A stretch of DNA of 64,000 bases from Lacicoccus halitifaciens (GTDB lineage: Bacteria; Bacillota; Bacilli; Staphylococcales; Salinicoccaceae), in assembly GCF_040544485.1 (NCBI RefSeq), contig NZ_JBDZDV010000001.1, positions 854,597 through 918,596 on the forward strand, in the 5' to 3' direction. Below the pieces are notes generated by a model that did not search any database, had not been told where the DNA came from, and saw only the letters and a program-made list of their open reading frames with translations. This document shows positions 17,381 to 26,158 of the stretch, one piece after another. The first letter of the stretch is position 1; the number at the start of each line of letters is the position of its first letter. A program made the position numbers and the translations under genes.

Positions 17381-17725
17381 ATGAACCTTATCAATAATTC
17401 GCACAACTCAAAAAGATTTTCTGAAATTGAACTGAACACAGAAGAAAAGACGCTCGATATGTTCACCTGTTTTCTCAATCCACTCATTACTTATGTACTG
17501 AAAAAGATGAATCAAATTTATCCACATCCAGGGCAAGAACTATTTCAATTTCATGATCAGTTATGACATCTACATTATCATTTCCCTTATATTGCGATTC
17601 TGATTGGCGTTGTACCGTTAATCATCTGCTCAATCGCATTTTACGTCTATTCATTCATCGGCATGGCAAAGGTCAACCAAGGGGAAGATTACTTCGTACC
17701 CTTCTCCCTACAGTTTATGAAATGA
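17381..17725 (+). pseudogene. Decayed DUF4870-like membrane protein
   Basis: From ATG 17381 the frame gives NTEEKTLDMFTCFLNPLITYVL, then jumps to a KKMNQIYPHPGQE segment lacking the expected second half of the first membrane helix. A +1 shift is needed to read FNFMISYDIYIIISLIL. A second shift then gives AILIGVVPLIICSIAFYVYS and GMAKVNQGEDYFVPFSLQF to the stop at 17725. The pieces, in order, match the DUF4870/Tic20-like family. At least one deletion and two frameshifts make it non-functional. A strong terminator follows at 17783. Confidence 0.75.
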
Positions 17726-17782
17726 ATAAAACCCTATGTGCAGCATGCAAAACCTTCCCCTTTCAGTTACTTTTCTGTATAC

Positions 17783-17828
17783 AAAAACCTTCCCAATACT
17801 ATTTACTTTAGACAGGGAAGGTTTTTTT
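17783..17828. terminator. Bidirectional terminator
   Basis: A 12-bp stem (17783-17794 with 17815-17826) is followed by T7 on the plus strand and TTTTTG on the minus strand. It lies downstream of both the decayed plus-strand gene and the minus-strand surface protein gene. Confidence 0.75.
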
Positions 17829-17865
17829 ATTTCTCTTGGTTGATTAACAAGTCAATTCATTATTA

Positions 17866-19539
17866 TCAGTTTTGTTTGCGTCTAGTGAAGAAGATGAATG
17901 CACTTCCCAAAACCATCATTACAGCAGCTGGAATGATTATGTTATTCCCAGCGAGGCCTGTATCAGGTAAAACTTCCTGAGATCTTGCTTCAGATGCTTC
18001 AGAAGGATTTACTGAAGTACTATCTGACAAAGCTTTTTTGGTTCCATCTTCAGTTGTCTGAGTAACAGCTTTTGTTACGTTGGATGTCTGAATTTGTCCT
18101 GCGTTCTTTGACTCCTTGACATTTTCTGTTGAATAACCAGTCACCAAATCCCCGCTTTCAGTCAAACCATTCTCTAAGTCATTATTTAGATTGGAACTTT
18201 GACCTGGGATCACCGGCTCATCCTCAACATTTTCTTCTTGTTGAAGAAGTTGATTACCATCGTTTTGATCATACTGCTCCCTTGATTCTTCGCCATGGTC
18301 AGTAGCTACTTGTCCACTTCCAGTGGAAGGAATGCTGTTGACATCATCTTCTGCGCTTTCGTCTTCACTTTCCGGTTGGTATGAATCGCCTAAATAAATT
18401 TGAATATCGTATAGATGACCTGTATAAGATTCACCTGATTCAAAAGTTTTAGTGCCGTAACCGGTGGAAACGTCAATATGTCCTAGAGTGAATTGTCCAC
18501 CAAAAACATGCTCCATATTATATAAGGCATATCGAATGGAATCATCTATCGTTTCACTTGCAACATAAGAGTAAGGCGGAAAGATTCCGTTATCATGATG
18601 GATGGTTATAGTGCGCATGGCCTCTCTAGAGTCTACATCATCATAATAAGTTTCCATTACAGTCTCGTCAGTCATCACAAAAATCGTCAAGTTATTAAAT
18701 GTCCTTGTGAAAGTCTCACCTTCATATTCCACTTCTTCTGTATAAGATTGAGGAATTATGTCTCTCACTGCTTCATAATCCATACTTTCCAGATATGACT
18801 CTAATTGCTCTTGATAGTTTTCCCCGTATAAAGTGAGTATTTCTATGATGTCATTACTACCCGCATCGAGGATACCGACAGCAGTAATCACTGTTTCTCC
18901 CTCATATGGATCTTCTTGTAGCTCATAATATTCTTCATATGTTTCGTCCCATTCTTCAGCAACATACTCTCCCTCTTGTGCAGGAGATGCATCTTCTGAA
19001 TACCACTCTTCAGTTTCATTTTCTGAATCGCTTATAGAGAAATCATCTTCCTGTTGAGTTTGATTTTCTTGCAATGTTGTTTCTTGAAATGGCACTTCTA
19101 CCTCAGATTCTTCAATGATTACCCCGGTATCTTCAGCATGACTTACAATATCTTCTTCCTGAGTTTGAGCTCCCTGAACCGACTCTTCTTGAACTTGCTC
19201 TTCTACTTCAGGTTCGTCGATGATTACCTCAGCATTTTCAGAGGCTATATCTTCATTTATTTCTGGGACTTCAACTAACTGATCTTCTTCGGTAAGAGTG
19301 TCTGTATCATCATTGCTGGTGTTGTCTCCTTCTGCAACTTCACCTTCAGAAATTTCATTTTCAGTTTCCACTGGCTCCAAATGAATTTCAGTTTCCAGGT
19401 TTAATTCTGTACTATCTCGAACTTCATTTTCAATATCTTCTGAAGCAGATACAGTCAGCGGCATTGTTACTAAGACAGATAGTGTGAGAACACTTGCCAG
19501 AGATGCTTTCTTCATATAAGAATTTCTTTTCTTGTTCAA
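17866..19539 (-). CDS. LPXTG-type wall-anchored acidic surface protein
   Basis: The 557-residue precursor has a signal peptide (basic start, hydrophobic core ending MPLTVSA at about residue 32). A long Glu-rich region to about residue 215 contains two diverged copies of a VII(D/E)E(P/S)EVE...QTQEED repeat. A folded domain follows at about 215-390 (TAVGILDAGSNDI to DIQIYLGDSY), then a Ser/Thr/Glu linker. The sorting signal is LPDTG at 524-528, a membrane segment and an RRKQN tail. Translation starts at TTG with GGAGG eight bases before it. Sortase should link it to peptidoglycan. The folded domain is not one I recognise; adhesion is possible but unproven. Confidence 0.88.
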   Translation of the reverse strand: MNKKRNSYMKKASLASVLTLSVLVTMPLTVSASEDIENEVRDSTELNLETEIHLEPVETENEISEGEVAEGDNTSNDDTDTLTEEDQLVEVPEINEDIASENAEVIIDEPEVEEQVQEESVQGAQTQEEDIVSHAEDTGVIIEESEVEVPFQETTLQENQTQQEDDFSISDSENETEEWYSEDASPAQEGEYVAEEWDETYEEYYELQEDPYEGETVITAVGILDAGSNDIIEILTLYGENYQEQLESYLESMDYEAVRDIIPQSYTEEVEYEGETFTRTFNNLTIFVMTDETVMETYYDDVDSREAMRTITIHHDNGIFPPYSYVASETIDDSIRYALYNMEHVFGGQFTLGHIDVSTGYGTKTFESGESYTGHLYDIQIYLGDSYQPESEDESAEDDVNSIPSTGSGQVATDHGEESREQYDQNDGNQLLQQEENVEDEPVIPGQSSNLNNDLENGLTESGDLVTGYSTENVKESKNAGQIQTSNVTKAVTQTTEDGTKKALSDSTSVNPSEASEARSQEVLPDTGLAGNNIIIPAAVMMVLGSAFIFFTRRKQN

Positions 19540-19712
19540 ATTAGTTCCTCCAAAATTTTCTTTATTGATATTTATGCATTAATTCATTTTAATTATGCTA
19601 CAATTAAAAAAACTTATCAACAATATTTTTACTTTTAATATAAATATTGGAAAATAAGCCGCATTATTGGTTCAGAGTTTTATCTCCATAAGAGCAGCTG
19701 TCTAAAGTATTA

Positions 19713-21722
19713 TCAATCCTCATCCAGCAGATCCCACTCTTCATCCTTGGTCATCAGCCACGCTGTCCCCGATAATCCGACTTCAATATAGATGGCATAG
19801 CCATTGCCCCTCGTGTGGTCATATATTGTCTGGTCTCTACCTGGCCCTGGTCCCAGCTCGGAATATTCCTCATAACTGAGTGTCGGTTCGCCATAGGCTG
19901 CGACGACTTCTTCATGTGGCACTCTTAAAATAACTTCGGTATCGGTGACAAAGTTCTCATCCGGATTGATGTGTTCGAAAGCTCCTGAACGTGTAGGGAA
20001 ATATTGCGAATAAAGTATTGCCAAGTTATCGTAAACCGCAAATTCTGCGCCCTCCACTGCATAATACTCCTCAGGAAGACCGAGCAGGTTTTCAACCTCT
20101 GTCTGACTCATGCCCTCTTCTATTCCATCAAAAGTATACGGCTCAGGTCCTGCAAAGTACTCATTCATGAAATCTGGTGAAAGCACATCTATGGATGTCT
20201 CAATCGAGACTGGTTGATCCACTTCTTCAATCGAATCCACATCTTCCGCTTCAGCCGAATAAACCCATCCATCCTCTTCAGGCTCCCTATCACCATTGCC
20301 TTCTTCTACATACAAATGACCGTACTGGTCCATCAACATGACTTCATTATCGATTTCAAGTAGCGTGAACAGATTTTGGTACTCTTTATTATATGGTTGG
20401 TCGAGGAAGGGTTTCATAACACCTCTCGGTATTAACTGACCGGTCTCTTCTTTATATACGTAGTCTTCTATCGTAATCTCACGCTCGATGACCTGCTCGT
20501 AGTCTTTCAGGTCACGCTCGGTCTCATAAATCACTTCTTCCTCAATATCCAAGTAACGCGACTGCAACTTGCCGTCGATCACCATTTGCCAGCTGCCCAT
20601 ATAATCTTCGAATGCCTTATCTCCTGTTCCGAAAGTCCCGTTGAACTTAGCAGGAGTGTAAAGTGGTTTCTTAAAGCTGAATGTGTCATCATCTAATGAA
20701 GTGAAATTACTTCCTACTACTTCGAACCACTCATATGTTTCATTCCACTGATACAGATTCTTACTGATGATGCTCAAATCTGGAATATCATGAATCACAT
20801 CCACTACAGCAAGGCTAAAATGTTCATCCGCCTCGTTCAACTTCATCGCCTTCTCCGGGTAGACCCGCCTAGACTCTCCAACGAGCCTTTGCCCTATCCG
20901 TGAATCATAATCATCAAGGAGACCATGTTCGATCATTAAATCCACTGATTCATTATCTTTCTCCCTGTAATTCAGAATATCTGATAAACCGCTGACTCTT
21001 TCATCAATCTGTACTGCGACATCTTCCTGCCAGACGATATCATAATAACTGCCGATTGCAGGCAACTGCCTAAAGTTACCTGTGTAAGCATCGAAACCAT
21101 ATACAAGGCGGCTGATGGATTGGTCGCCATTTCCTTCCATATAACCATAGCCCCTGGTGCTATCTATGACAATTTCAAGAAACCCATCGCCTGTAAGTTC
21201 AGCAACCGTCAAAATCGGCATTGGCTTCTCCACTGATTCCGCATTATACAGATATTCTGCGTATTTAGGATTACCCCTGTGGTCATAAATTGCCAGGATA
21301 AACGAAGCATGTTCACCTGAATAAGTACCATCCATCAGAATTTTTATTTCTTCTTCATTGCCGTCACTGTCGAGGTCGAATCTTTGAACGTAATTCTCCA
21401 GATTTTCCTCATTCACCACCGGATAATCATACTGATTCTTTTCTATCTCCAGAGCCAGGTCATTGGGGGAAATATCTTTTATGTATTGTACTGATGGTTG
21501 CTCCATATCTTCATAAGCAATCCATTCCTCCTCTTGCACTGCCTCCTCCACATCAGCCTCCTTTTCCTCAACTGCATTTTCCTCTGCGGCTTCGGCTGCA
21601 TCCGTACTCTCTTCGCTTGAAGCAACTGTTTTTGATTCATCACTTTCGGCTTCATCAAAAACAATGTTGTTACACGCACCAAGAATAAAAGTCACACCTA
21701 AAATCATTAGTAAGTTTTTCAT
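19713..21722 (-). CDS. Large acidic lipoprotein of unknown function
   Basis: The 669-residue protein has a lipoprotein signal (MKNLLMILGVTFILGAC, lipidated Cys17) and a Glu/Ala-rich spacer to about residue 75. It is therefore anchored on the outer face of the membrane. Residues 110-200 contain DLDSDGNEEEIKIL and VAELTGDGFLEIVID, which resemble calcium-binding VCBS/FG-GAP-type repeats. Near residue 555, DGIEEGMSQTEVENLLGLPEEYY resembles the BLIP/SmpA-like fold in which GMSxxEVxxLLG is common. I do not recognise the whole protein. It lies next to the LPDTG surface protein but with a 173-base gap, so each is probably separate. Confidence 0.75.
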   Translation of the reverse strand: MKNLLMILGVTFILGACNNIVFDEAESDESKTVASSEESTDAAEAAEENAVEEKEADVEEAVQEEEWIAYEDMEQPSVQYIKDISPNDLALEIEKNQYDYPVVNEENLENYVQRFDLDSDGNEEEIKILMDGTYSGEHASFILAIYDHRGNPKYAEYLYNAESVEKPMPILTVAELTGDGFLEIVIDSTRGYGYMEGNGDQSISRLVYGFDAYTGNFRQLPAIGSYYDIVWQEDVAVQIDERVSGLSDILNYREKDNESVDLMIEHGLLDDYDSRIGQRLVGESRRVYPEKAMKLNEADEHFSLAVVDVIHDIPDLSIISKNLYQWNETYEWFEVVGSNFTSLDDDTFSFKKPLYTPAKFNGTFGTGDKAFEDYMGSWQMVIDGKLQSRYLDIEEEVIYETERDLKDYEQVIEREITIEDYVYKEETGQLIPRGVMKPFLDQPYNKEYQNLFTLLEIDNEVMLMDQYGHLYVEEGNGDREPEEDGWVYSAEAEDVDSIEEVDQPVSIETSIDVLSPDFMNEYFAGPEPYTFDGIEEGMSQTEVENLLGLPEEYYAVEGAEFAVYDNLAILYSQYFPTRSGAFEHINPDENFVTDTEVILRVPHEEVVAAYGEPTLSYEEYSELGPGPGRDQTIYDHTRGNGYAIYIEVGLSGTAWLMTKDEEWDLLDED

Positions 21723-21858
21723 ATTTTTCTCCTAATCGTTATTTGTTTTCAAAAGGAAGCATACATTGAATTCGAAATAAATATATTGTAATAATTATCC
21801 TATATTAAGAAGATATTTACAATAAGATTTAGTAATATTCCGAAATTTATATCAATTT

Positions 21859-21890
21859 AAAAAGGAATCCGTCTCCAGATTCCTTTAAAA
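21859..21890 (-). terminator. Terminator of the flavoprotein gene
   Basis: The 9-bp stem AAGGAATC-type hairpin (21861-21869 with 21878-21886) is followed on the minus strand by TTTTTAAATT. It is 20 bases after the stop of 21909-22802. Confidence 0.65.
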
Positions 21891-21908
21891 ATAGATTTAA
21901 ATATCGCT

Positions 21909-22802
21909 TTAGAATTCTTCCTTCATCAACCCGATCATCATGCTTTTCGCGACATCGGCACCGCTTGCGGCAGCGTTGATCAGTTGGCTGGAGACGCCTG
22001 TCTTCGTTTCGCCAGCTGTAAAAAGTCCTTTCACCGATGTTTCACCGACTGGATTTGTCCTGAGTCCGCCGTCATCTTCCCTGTCCGGGTTCAGAGTCTC
22101 GAGGAAATCAAAATCGGTGTCCCATTTCATTTTGGCGAACATGCCTTCAACCGCTTCAGTCGTTCCATCTTCAAATTCGAGTTTTTCCAGCATGCCGTCA
22201 CTGCCCACCATCCTGGAAACTGGTGATTCGCTGTAGTCAAATCCTTTATCTTTCAGCATTATCTTATCTTCATCATTCAATAGACTTTTACCGCCCGTGC
22301 ATAGGATGAGGTCCTGACTCCAATTGGCAAGCAGCATGACCAGGTTGCTTGTGGAGTCTTCATCGGCCATGACGGCAATCCTCTTACCTTTCAGTTCATA
22401 GCCGTCGCACCACGGGCAGTAGAATGCCGAAGTACCGTAGAATTCATCAAAATTTTCGATATCCGGTGTTTCTTCCTTAAGCCCTGTGGCGAGCAGGACC
22501 TGACGGCTTTTGAATTCATCCGACTCTGTAGTAATAATAAAGTCCTCTCCGTCTTTATCGATATCCGTCACCCGGTCCTCCGTGAGCGATACATTGTCAT
22601 ACTTTAATACATCTTTTCGTGCCTTTTCCCTGAATTCGTACGGATTGATATCATCCTGTGTCAGGAAGCCGTTCGACACCTCAGCGACTCTGTTCCTCGG
22701 CTCGCCTGCATCGATGACGAGCGTCTCCTTCAATCCACGGCCGAAATTCAAGGCGGCACTGAGCCCTGCGGGCCCTCCTCCTATAACGATTACATCATAC
22801 AT
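21909..22802 (-). CDS. Thioredoxin-reductase-like FAD/NAD(P) oxidoreductase
   Basis: The 297-residue pyridine-nucleotide disulphide oxidoreductase of the small TrxR-like class has an FAD motif IGGGPAGLSAAL (7-18). The redox motif is Cys129-Pro-Trp-Cys132 followed by DGYE, and GLFTAGET lies near the end. CPWCDGYEL rather than the CATCDG of true thioredoxin reductase places it with the YpdA-like or ferredoxin-NADP-reductase-like side group found in Firmicutes. The electron acceptor is not known. It has its own terminator and a 200-base gap on the upstream side, so it is probably monocistronic. Confidence 0.85.
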   Translation of the reverse strand: MYDVIVIGGGPAGLSAALNFGRGLKETLVIDAGEPRNRVAEVSNGFLTQDDINPYEFREKARKDVLKYDNVSLTEDRVTDIDKDGEDFIITTESDEFKSRQVLLATGLKEETPDIENFDEFYGTSAFYCPWCDGYELKGKRIAVMADEDSTSNLVMLLANWSQDLILCTGGKSLLNDEDKIMLKDKGFDYSESPVSRMVGSDGMLEKLEFEDGTTEAVEGMFAKMKWDTDFDFLETLNPDREDDGGLRTNPVGETSVKGLFTAGETKTGVSSQLINAAASGADVAKSMMIGLMKEEF

Positions 22803-22934
22803 ATTTATTCCACCTTCATTTATATTGTCAAAGTCTGAGACTCATATCAGACTTTTATAATAGAATCTGTTAAATAAACCACATTCACATGTATATCACT
22901 TTCCCGATTTCTGGAAAAATAAAGCCCTTCACCA

Positions 22935-22969
22935 CAAAAAAATCATATCCATTCAATATGGATATGATT
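22935..22969 (-). terminator. Terminator of the tct-prpF operon
   Basis: A perfect 12-bp stem (22941-22952 with 22958-22969) is followed on the minus strand by seven T residues. It lies 33 bases beyond the PrpF-like stop. Confidence 0.8.
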
Positions 22970-23002
22970 TCCCTCATCTTTCACTTATGGTTTACTCTTT
23001 GA

Positions 23003-24199
23003 TCAGGCGAGCGTCTTCTGCTGACTCTGATGCTCCTCACCCACCGGCGACTGCCAGAATATTTCCTTCGAAACATAGGCATTGCCTTCCATCAGACGCC
23101 TTGCGGTCCTTGCCGTTGCGGTCTTATGGAATACGACGGCATCCCCTGAGTCTTCAATGTCGACGACAAACTTCATCTTCCCCGTCGGGTGGCCGATCAC
23201 GATATCACCGTCACTCTCCGTCCCGCTATAAACATCATGGACGACTGTCCCTTCAAGCTGCGTGGCACTGGCTGTGCAGAGTCCACCGGTCACGGGATAG
23301 GCTTTGTGCATCTTCTGCATTGACATCGCCCGTGCGGTGAGGCTGGTATCTTTCCCCTCAATCACGACACCCGCCTCCGATGTATAATCCATGCTTTTCG
23401 CAACCATGATGACTTTCGGGGAAGACGGGGTCTTCGCCACCGCTTCCGTCGGATCATCGACGAAGCCGAGCCGCTCGGCTGCGGTGCCGCGTATCCGTTC
23501 CAAGACTTCAAGGTGTTCATCGGAGAGCTCATGGCTCAACTCCCTTCCCGTCAGTCCGAGGCTTTCTGCCCGGACGAAGACGGCAGGTGCCGCAACATCG
23601 ACAATACTGACTTCGATATCACCGTAATCACCGAGTGCCATAAACTCCTTCCTCTGCCCCGTCGGGAACAACTCACCGGTCTTGGAGCCCGCTGCATCGA
23701 TGAAGTCGAGAGTGATCTTCGCCCCAGTGCCCGGCACGCCGTCTATCGCATAGTCACCGGTGATTGCCGCCTTGCCGTTCTGCACCGGCACTTCCGCATG
23801 GATTACCTTATCCGTATTCGTATTGTAGATCCTGACGCGGGTCACAGGTTCCGTGATTTCAACCAGCCCTTCATCTATCGCAAAAGGGCCGACACCGCTC
23901 AATATATTGCCGCAGTTGGAGTTGTAATCGACGACTCCGGTTTTCACATCGACCTGGCCGAATGTGTAATCGACATCTGCATCTTCCCTTCTCGATACAC
24001 TGATGATGGCGACCTTGCTGGTCAAGGAGTTTGCACCGCCGAGGCCGTCGATCTGCCTATCGTCTGCACCGCCGAACATTGATGAAATGACTGCATCCCG
24101 CACCACGGGATCTGTCGGCAGCTCATTCTTCATTATGAATACACCTTTGCTTGTGCCGCCCCTAATGATGACGGAGCGGATCTTTTCAAATTCATGCAT
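23003..24199 (-). CDS. PrpF-family aconitate-type isomerase
   Basis: The 398-residue protein of the PrpF family has the diaminopimelate-epimerase-like fold. Family signatures are IRGGTSKGVFI at the N-terminus, GGADDRQIDGLGGANSLTSKVAII, NCGNILSGVGPFAIDEG with the active-site Cys, and VIGHPTGKM near the C-terminus. Members isomerise carbon double bonds in 2-methylaconitate, trans-aconitate or 4-oxalomesaconate. No AcnD or 2-methylcitrate genes are present. The TctABC transporter and a TcuA-like dehydrogenase point instead to trans-aconitate or a related tricarboxylate. A gallate-type tautomerase role is the main alternative. Confidence 0.88.
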   Translation of the reverse strand: MHEFEKIRSVIIRGGTSKGVFIMKNELPTDPVVRDAVISSMFGGADDRQIDGLGGANSLTSKVAIISVSRREDADVDYTFGQVDVKTGVVDYNSNCGNILSGVGPFAIDEGLVEITEPVTRVRIYNTNTDKVIHAEVPVQNGKAAITGDYAIDGVPGTGAKITLDFIDAAGSKTGELFPTGQRKEFMALGDYGDIEVSIVDVAAPAVFVRAESLGLTGRELSHELSDEHLEVLERIRGTAAERLGFVDDPTEAVAKTPSSPKVIMVAKSMDYTSEAGVVIEGKDTSLTARAMSMQKMHKAYPVTGGLCTASATQLEGTVVHDVYSGTESDGDIVIGHPTGKMKFVVDIEDSGDAVVFHKTATARTARRLMEGNAYVSKEIFWQSPVGEEHQSQQKTLA

Positions 24200-24218
24200 G
24201 GTTTACTCTCCTTTTCTC

Positions 24219-24662
24219 CTATAGTCCGAGCAGGCTCGCCGGCCACTCGATGTTGATTGCTGCGCTCAAATATGTCACGACGACAAGCGTGATGGCCATG
24301 GACACTAAAGACTGCATCACCTTCATGCGGGATTCGTATATCAGGAATACGAACAGGAAGACTGCGGTCGCTATGATGAATCCGAAGACATAGATCAGCA
24401 GCAGATAGCCGAGCACCCATACGACGTAACGCAATGGTTTAAGTATCTGTATATGCTCTGCGCGTTCCTCCGCCGACGTCTCCTTCCTGTAATCAATCAG
24501 CGTCTTCAACAGATATACGAGCGATAAGGTCGAACCTGCGAGTGATATATATAATGGAAAGAACTGCGCCAGCCGGGTGAATGTCAGCGCCTCGATCCAG
24601 GCGAGGGTGAACATGACGAATATGAAGCCGGTGAATAATATATTGGCCAAAGCTTTGTTCAT
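24219..24662 (-). CDS. tctB: Tripartite tricarboxylate transporter, small membrane subunit
   Basis: The 147-residue protein has four hydrophobic segments and the TctB layout (FPLYISLAGSTLSLVYLLKTL near 35-54, then paired C-terminal helices). Its start overlaps the tctA stop by four bases. It works with TctA in the membrane and TctC outside. Confidence 0.88.
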   Translation of the reverse strand: MNKALANILFTGFIFVMFTLAWIEALTFTRLAQFFPLYISLAGSTLSLVYLLKTLIDYRKETSAEERAEHIQILKPLRYVVWVLGYLLLIYVFGFIIATAVFLFVFLIYESRMKVMQSLVSMAITLVVVTYLSAAINIEWPASLLGL

Positions 24663-26146
24663 CGGCTTTCACCTCCACTTTCTATCCTTCTACTGAACCG
24701 CTTCATGATGGCGCCTCCTGTCAGGAGCACGATGATGACCACCGCAAGGATGATCACCAGCGGATTGGTGATCCATTCCCAGCCGTACCGTTCAATGGAT
24801 ATCCAATAGTATCTTTCAGCCGACATCGCAAGGACGAAACCGATGAGGAGCGGCGGCCTCGGCCAGTCGAGTATGGTCATGAGATAGCCGAACAGTCCGA
24901 TAATGACGAATACGACAAGATCGCCCCAGGACAATGAACTCTGATATGCGCCGATGACGAGCAGCACCAGCAGGAACGGCACGATCATTTCACCGCTGAT
25001 CGTACTGAGTTTAGAGATCGGCCGTATCAACATCAGGCATAGTATTGCACCGAATATGTTCGCGAATACAAGTGTCCATACTATTGAAAGTGTCACGTCC
25101 AAGTTCGTCGTGATCATGGACGGTCCCGCTTCAAGCCCCATCAGCGTGAGTCCACCGAGCAGTATTGCGGTCGTCCCGCTCCCCGGTATGCCGAATAAAA
25201 GCGTCGGGATCATCGATCCGCCCTCTTTTGCGTTGTTTGCACTTTCAGGTGCGATGACACCCCGGATGTCCCCTTCGCCGAAGGTGTTGTTCTTCACGGT
25301 CTTTTTACCGAAGCCGTAGGCGATCCAGTCGACGACGCTGCCACCGAGGCCCGGTATGAAACCGATGATGACCCCGATGACTGCACTCCGTGCCATGAGG
25401 AATTTATTCTTCAATGAAGTCATCACACCCTGCAGGGCGCCGCCTTCAAGCTTTGCGACTTCAGACACTTTCTTCTTTTCCGTAAGCATTGTAATGATGA
25501 TCGGGAAGGCGAATATCGCCATGGCCACCACCGGCAGCGACAATCCCTGCGTCAAATACAATGAGTCGAAAGTATAACGGTATTCCGGCACCGCAGGTGC
25601 ACTGCCGATTGCACCGAGCAGCAGACCGACCAGGCCTGCAAGAATGCCTTTGAAAACCGATTTTCCTGCCAGGAGTCCCGTCATGCTGAGCCCGAGCATC
25701 GTCAGCATGAACAGTTCAGGTGAGCTGAATGCTGTGATCAAGGGTTCTGCGAACGGGATCGTGAGGAACAGAGCGATGCCGCCGATGACCCCGCCGACGA
25801 GCGAACTGAAGAACGCCGCCCCCATCGCTTTTGCGGCCTTACCCTGCTGTGCGAGCGGATAGCCGTCCATGATGGTTGCCTGGGAGCCGGAAGTGCCGGG
25901 TATGCCAAGCAGTATGGAGGGGAACGTGTCCCCGGTCTGTATGACCGCGACCATGCCGATGAGTAGGGCGATCCCTACATAAGGGTCCATCCCGAAGACG
26001 AACGGCAGCAGCAATGCCATACCCACCGTGCCGCTCAGCCCCGGCAAAAGACCCACGACGATGCCGATTCCGATGCCTAGGAACATATAAATGAGCCGTG
26101 AAGGATCAAGTACGATCGCCAATGCTTCAATTGCGCTTTCTATCAT
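24659..26146 (-). CDS. tctA: Tripartite tricarboxylate transporter, large membrane subunit
   Basis: The 495-residue TctA-family permease has about 12 membrane segments. Signatures are GLLPGLSGTVGMALLLPF near 32-49, GIPGTSGSQATIMDGYPLAQQG near 81-102, and the repeated half FIPGLGGSVVDWIAYG and FGIPGSGTTAILLGG. The inverted repeat architecture is typical of the family. It is the cation-coupled transport subunit, sitting between tctC and tctB. Confidence 0.93.
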   Translation of the reverse strand: MIESAIEALAIVLDPSRLIYMFLGIGIGIVVGLLPGLSGTVGMALLLPFVFGMDPYVGIALLIGMVAVIQTGDTFPSILLGIPGTSGSQATIMDGYPLAQQGKAAKAMGAAFFSSLVGGVIGGIALFLTIPFAEPLITAFSSPELFMLTMLGLSMTGLLAGKSVFKGILAGLVGLLLGAIGSAPAVPEYRYTFDSLYLTQGLSLPVVAMAIFAFPIIITMLTEKKKVSEVAKLEGGALQGVMTSLKNKFLMARSAVIGVIIGFIPGLGGSVVDWIAYGFGKKTVKNNTFGEGDIRGVIAPESANNAKEGGSMIPTLLFGIPGSGTTAILLGGLTLMGLEAGPSMITTNLDVTLSIVWTLVFANIFGAILCLMLIRPISKLSTISGEMIVPFLLVLLVIGAYQSSLSWGDLVVFVIIGLFGYLMTILDWPRPPLLIGFVLAMSAERYYWISIERYGWEWITNPLVIILAVVIIVLLTGGAIMKRFSRRIESGGESR

Positions 26147-26158
26147 AATGAACCCCTC

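Noticed and set aside
17563..17811. 82-codon plus-strand frame read as a separate gene
   Set aside because: The DNA matches a DUF4870-like protein in another frame, so this frame is a by-product of the frameshifts.
23003..24199. PrpF as part of a 2-methylcitrate (propionate) pathway
   Set aside because: No prpB, prpC, prpD or acnD gene is nearby; the neighbours are a tricarboxylate transporter and an FAD dehydrogenase.
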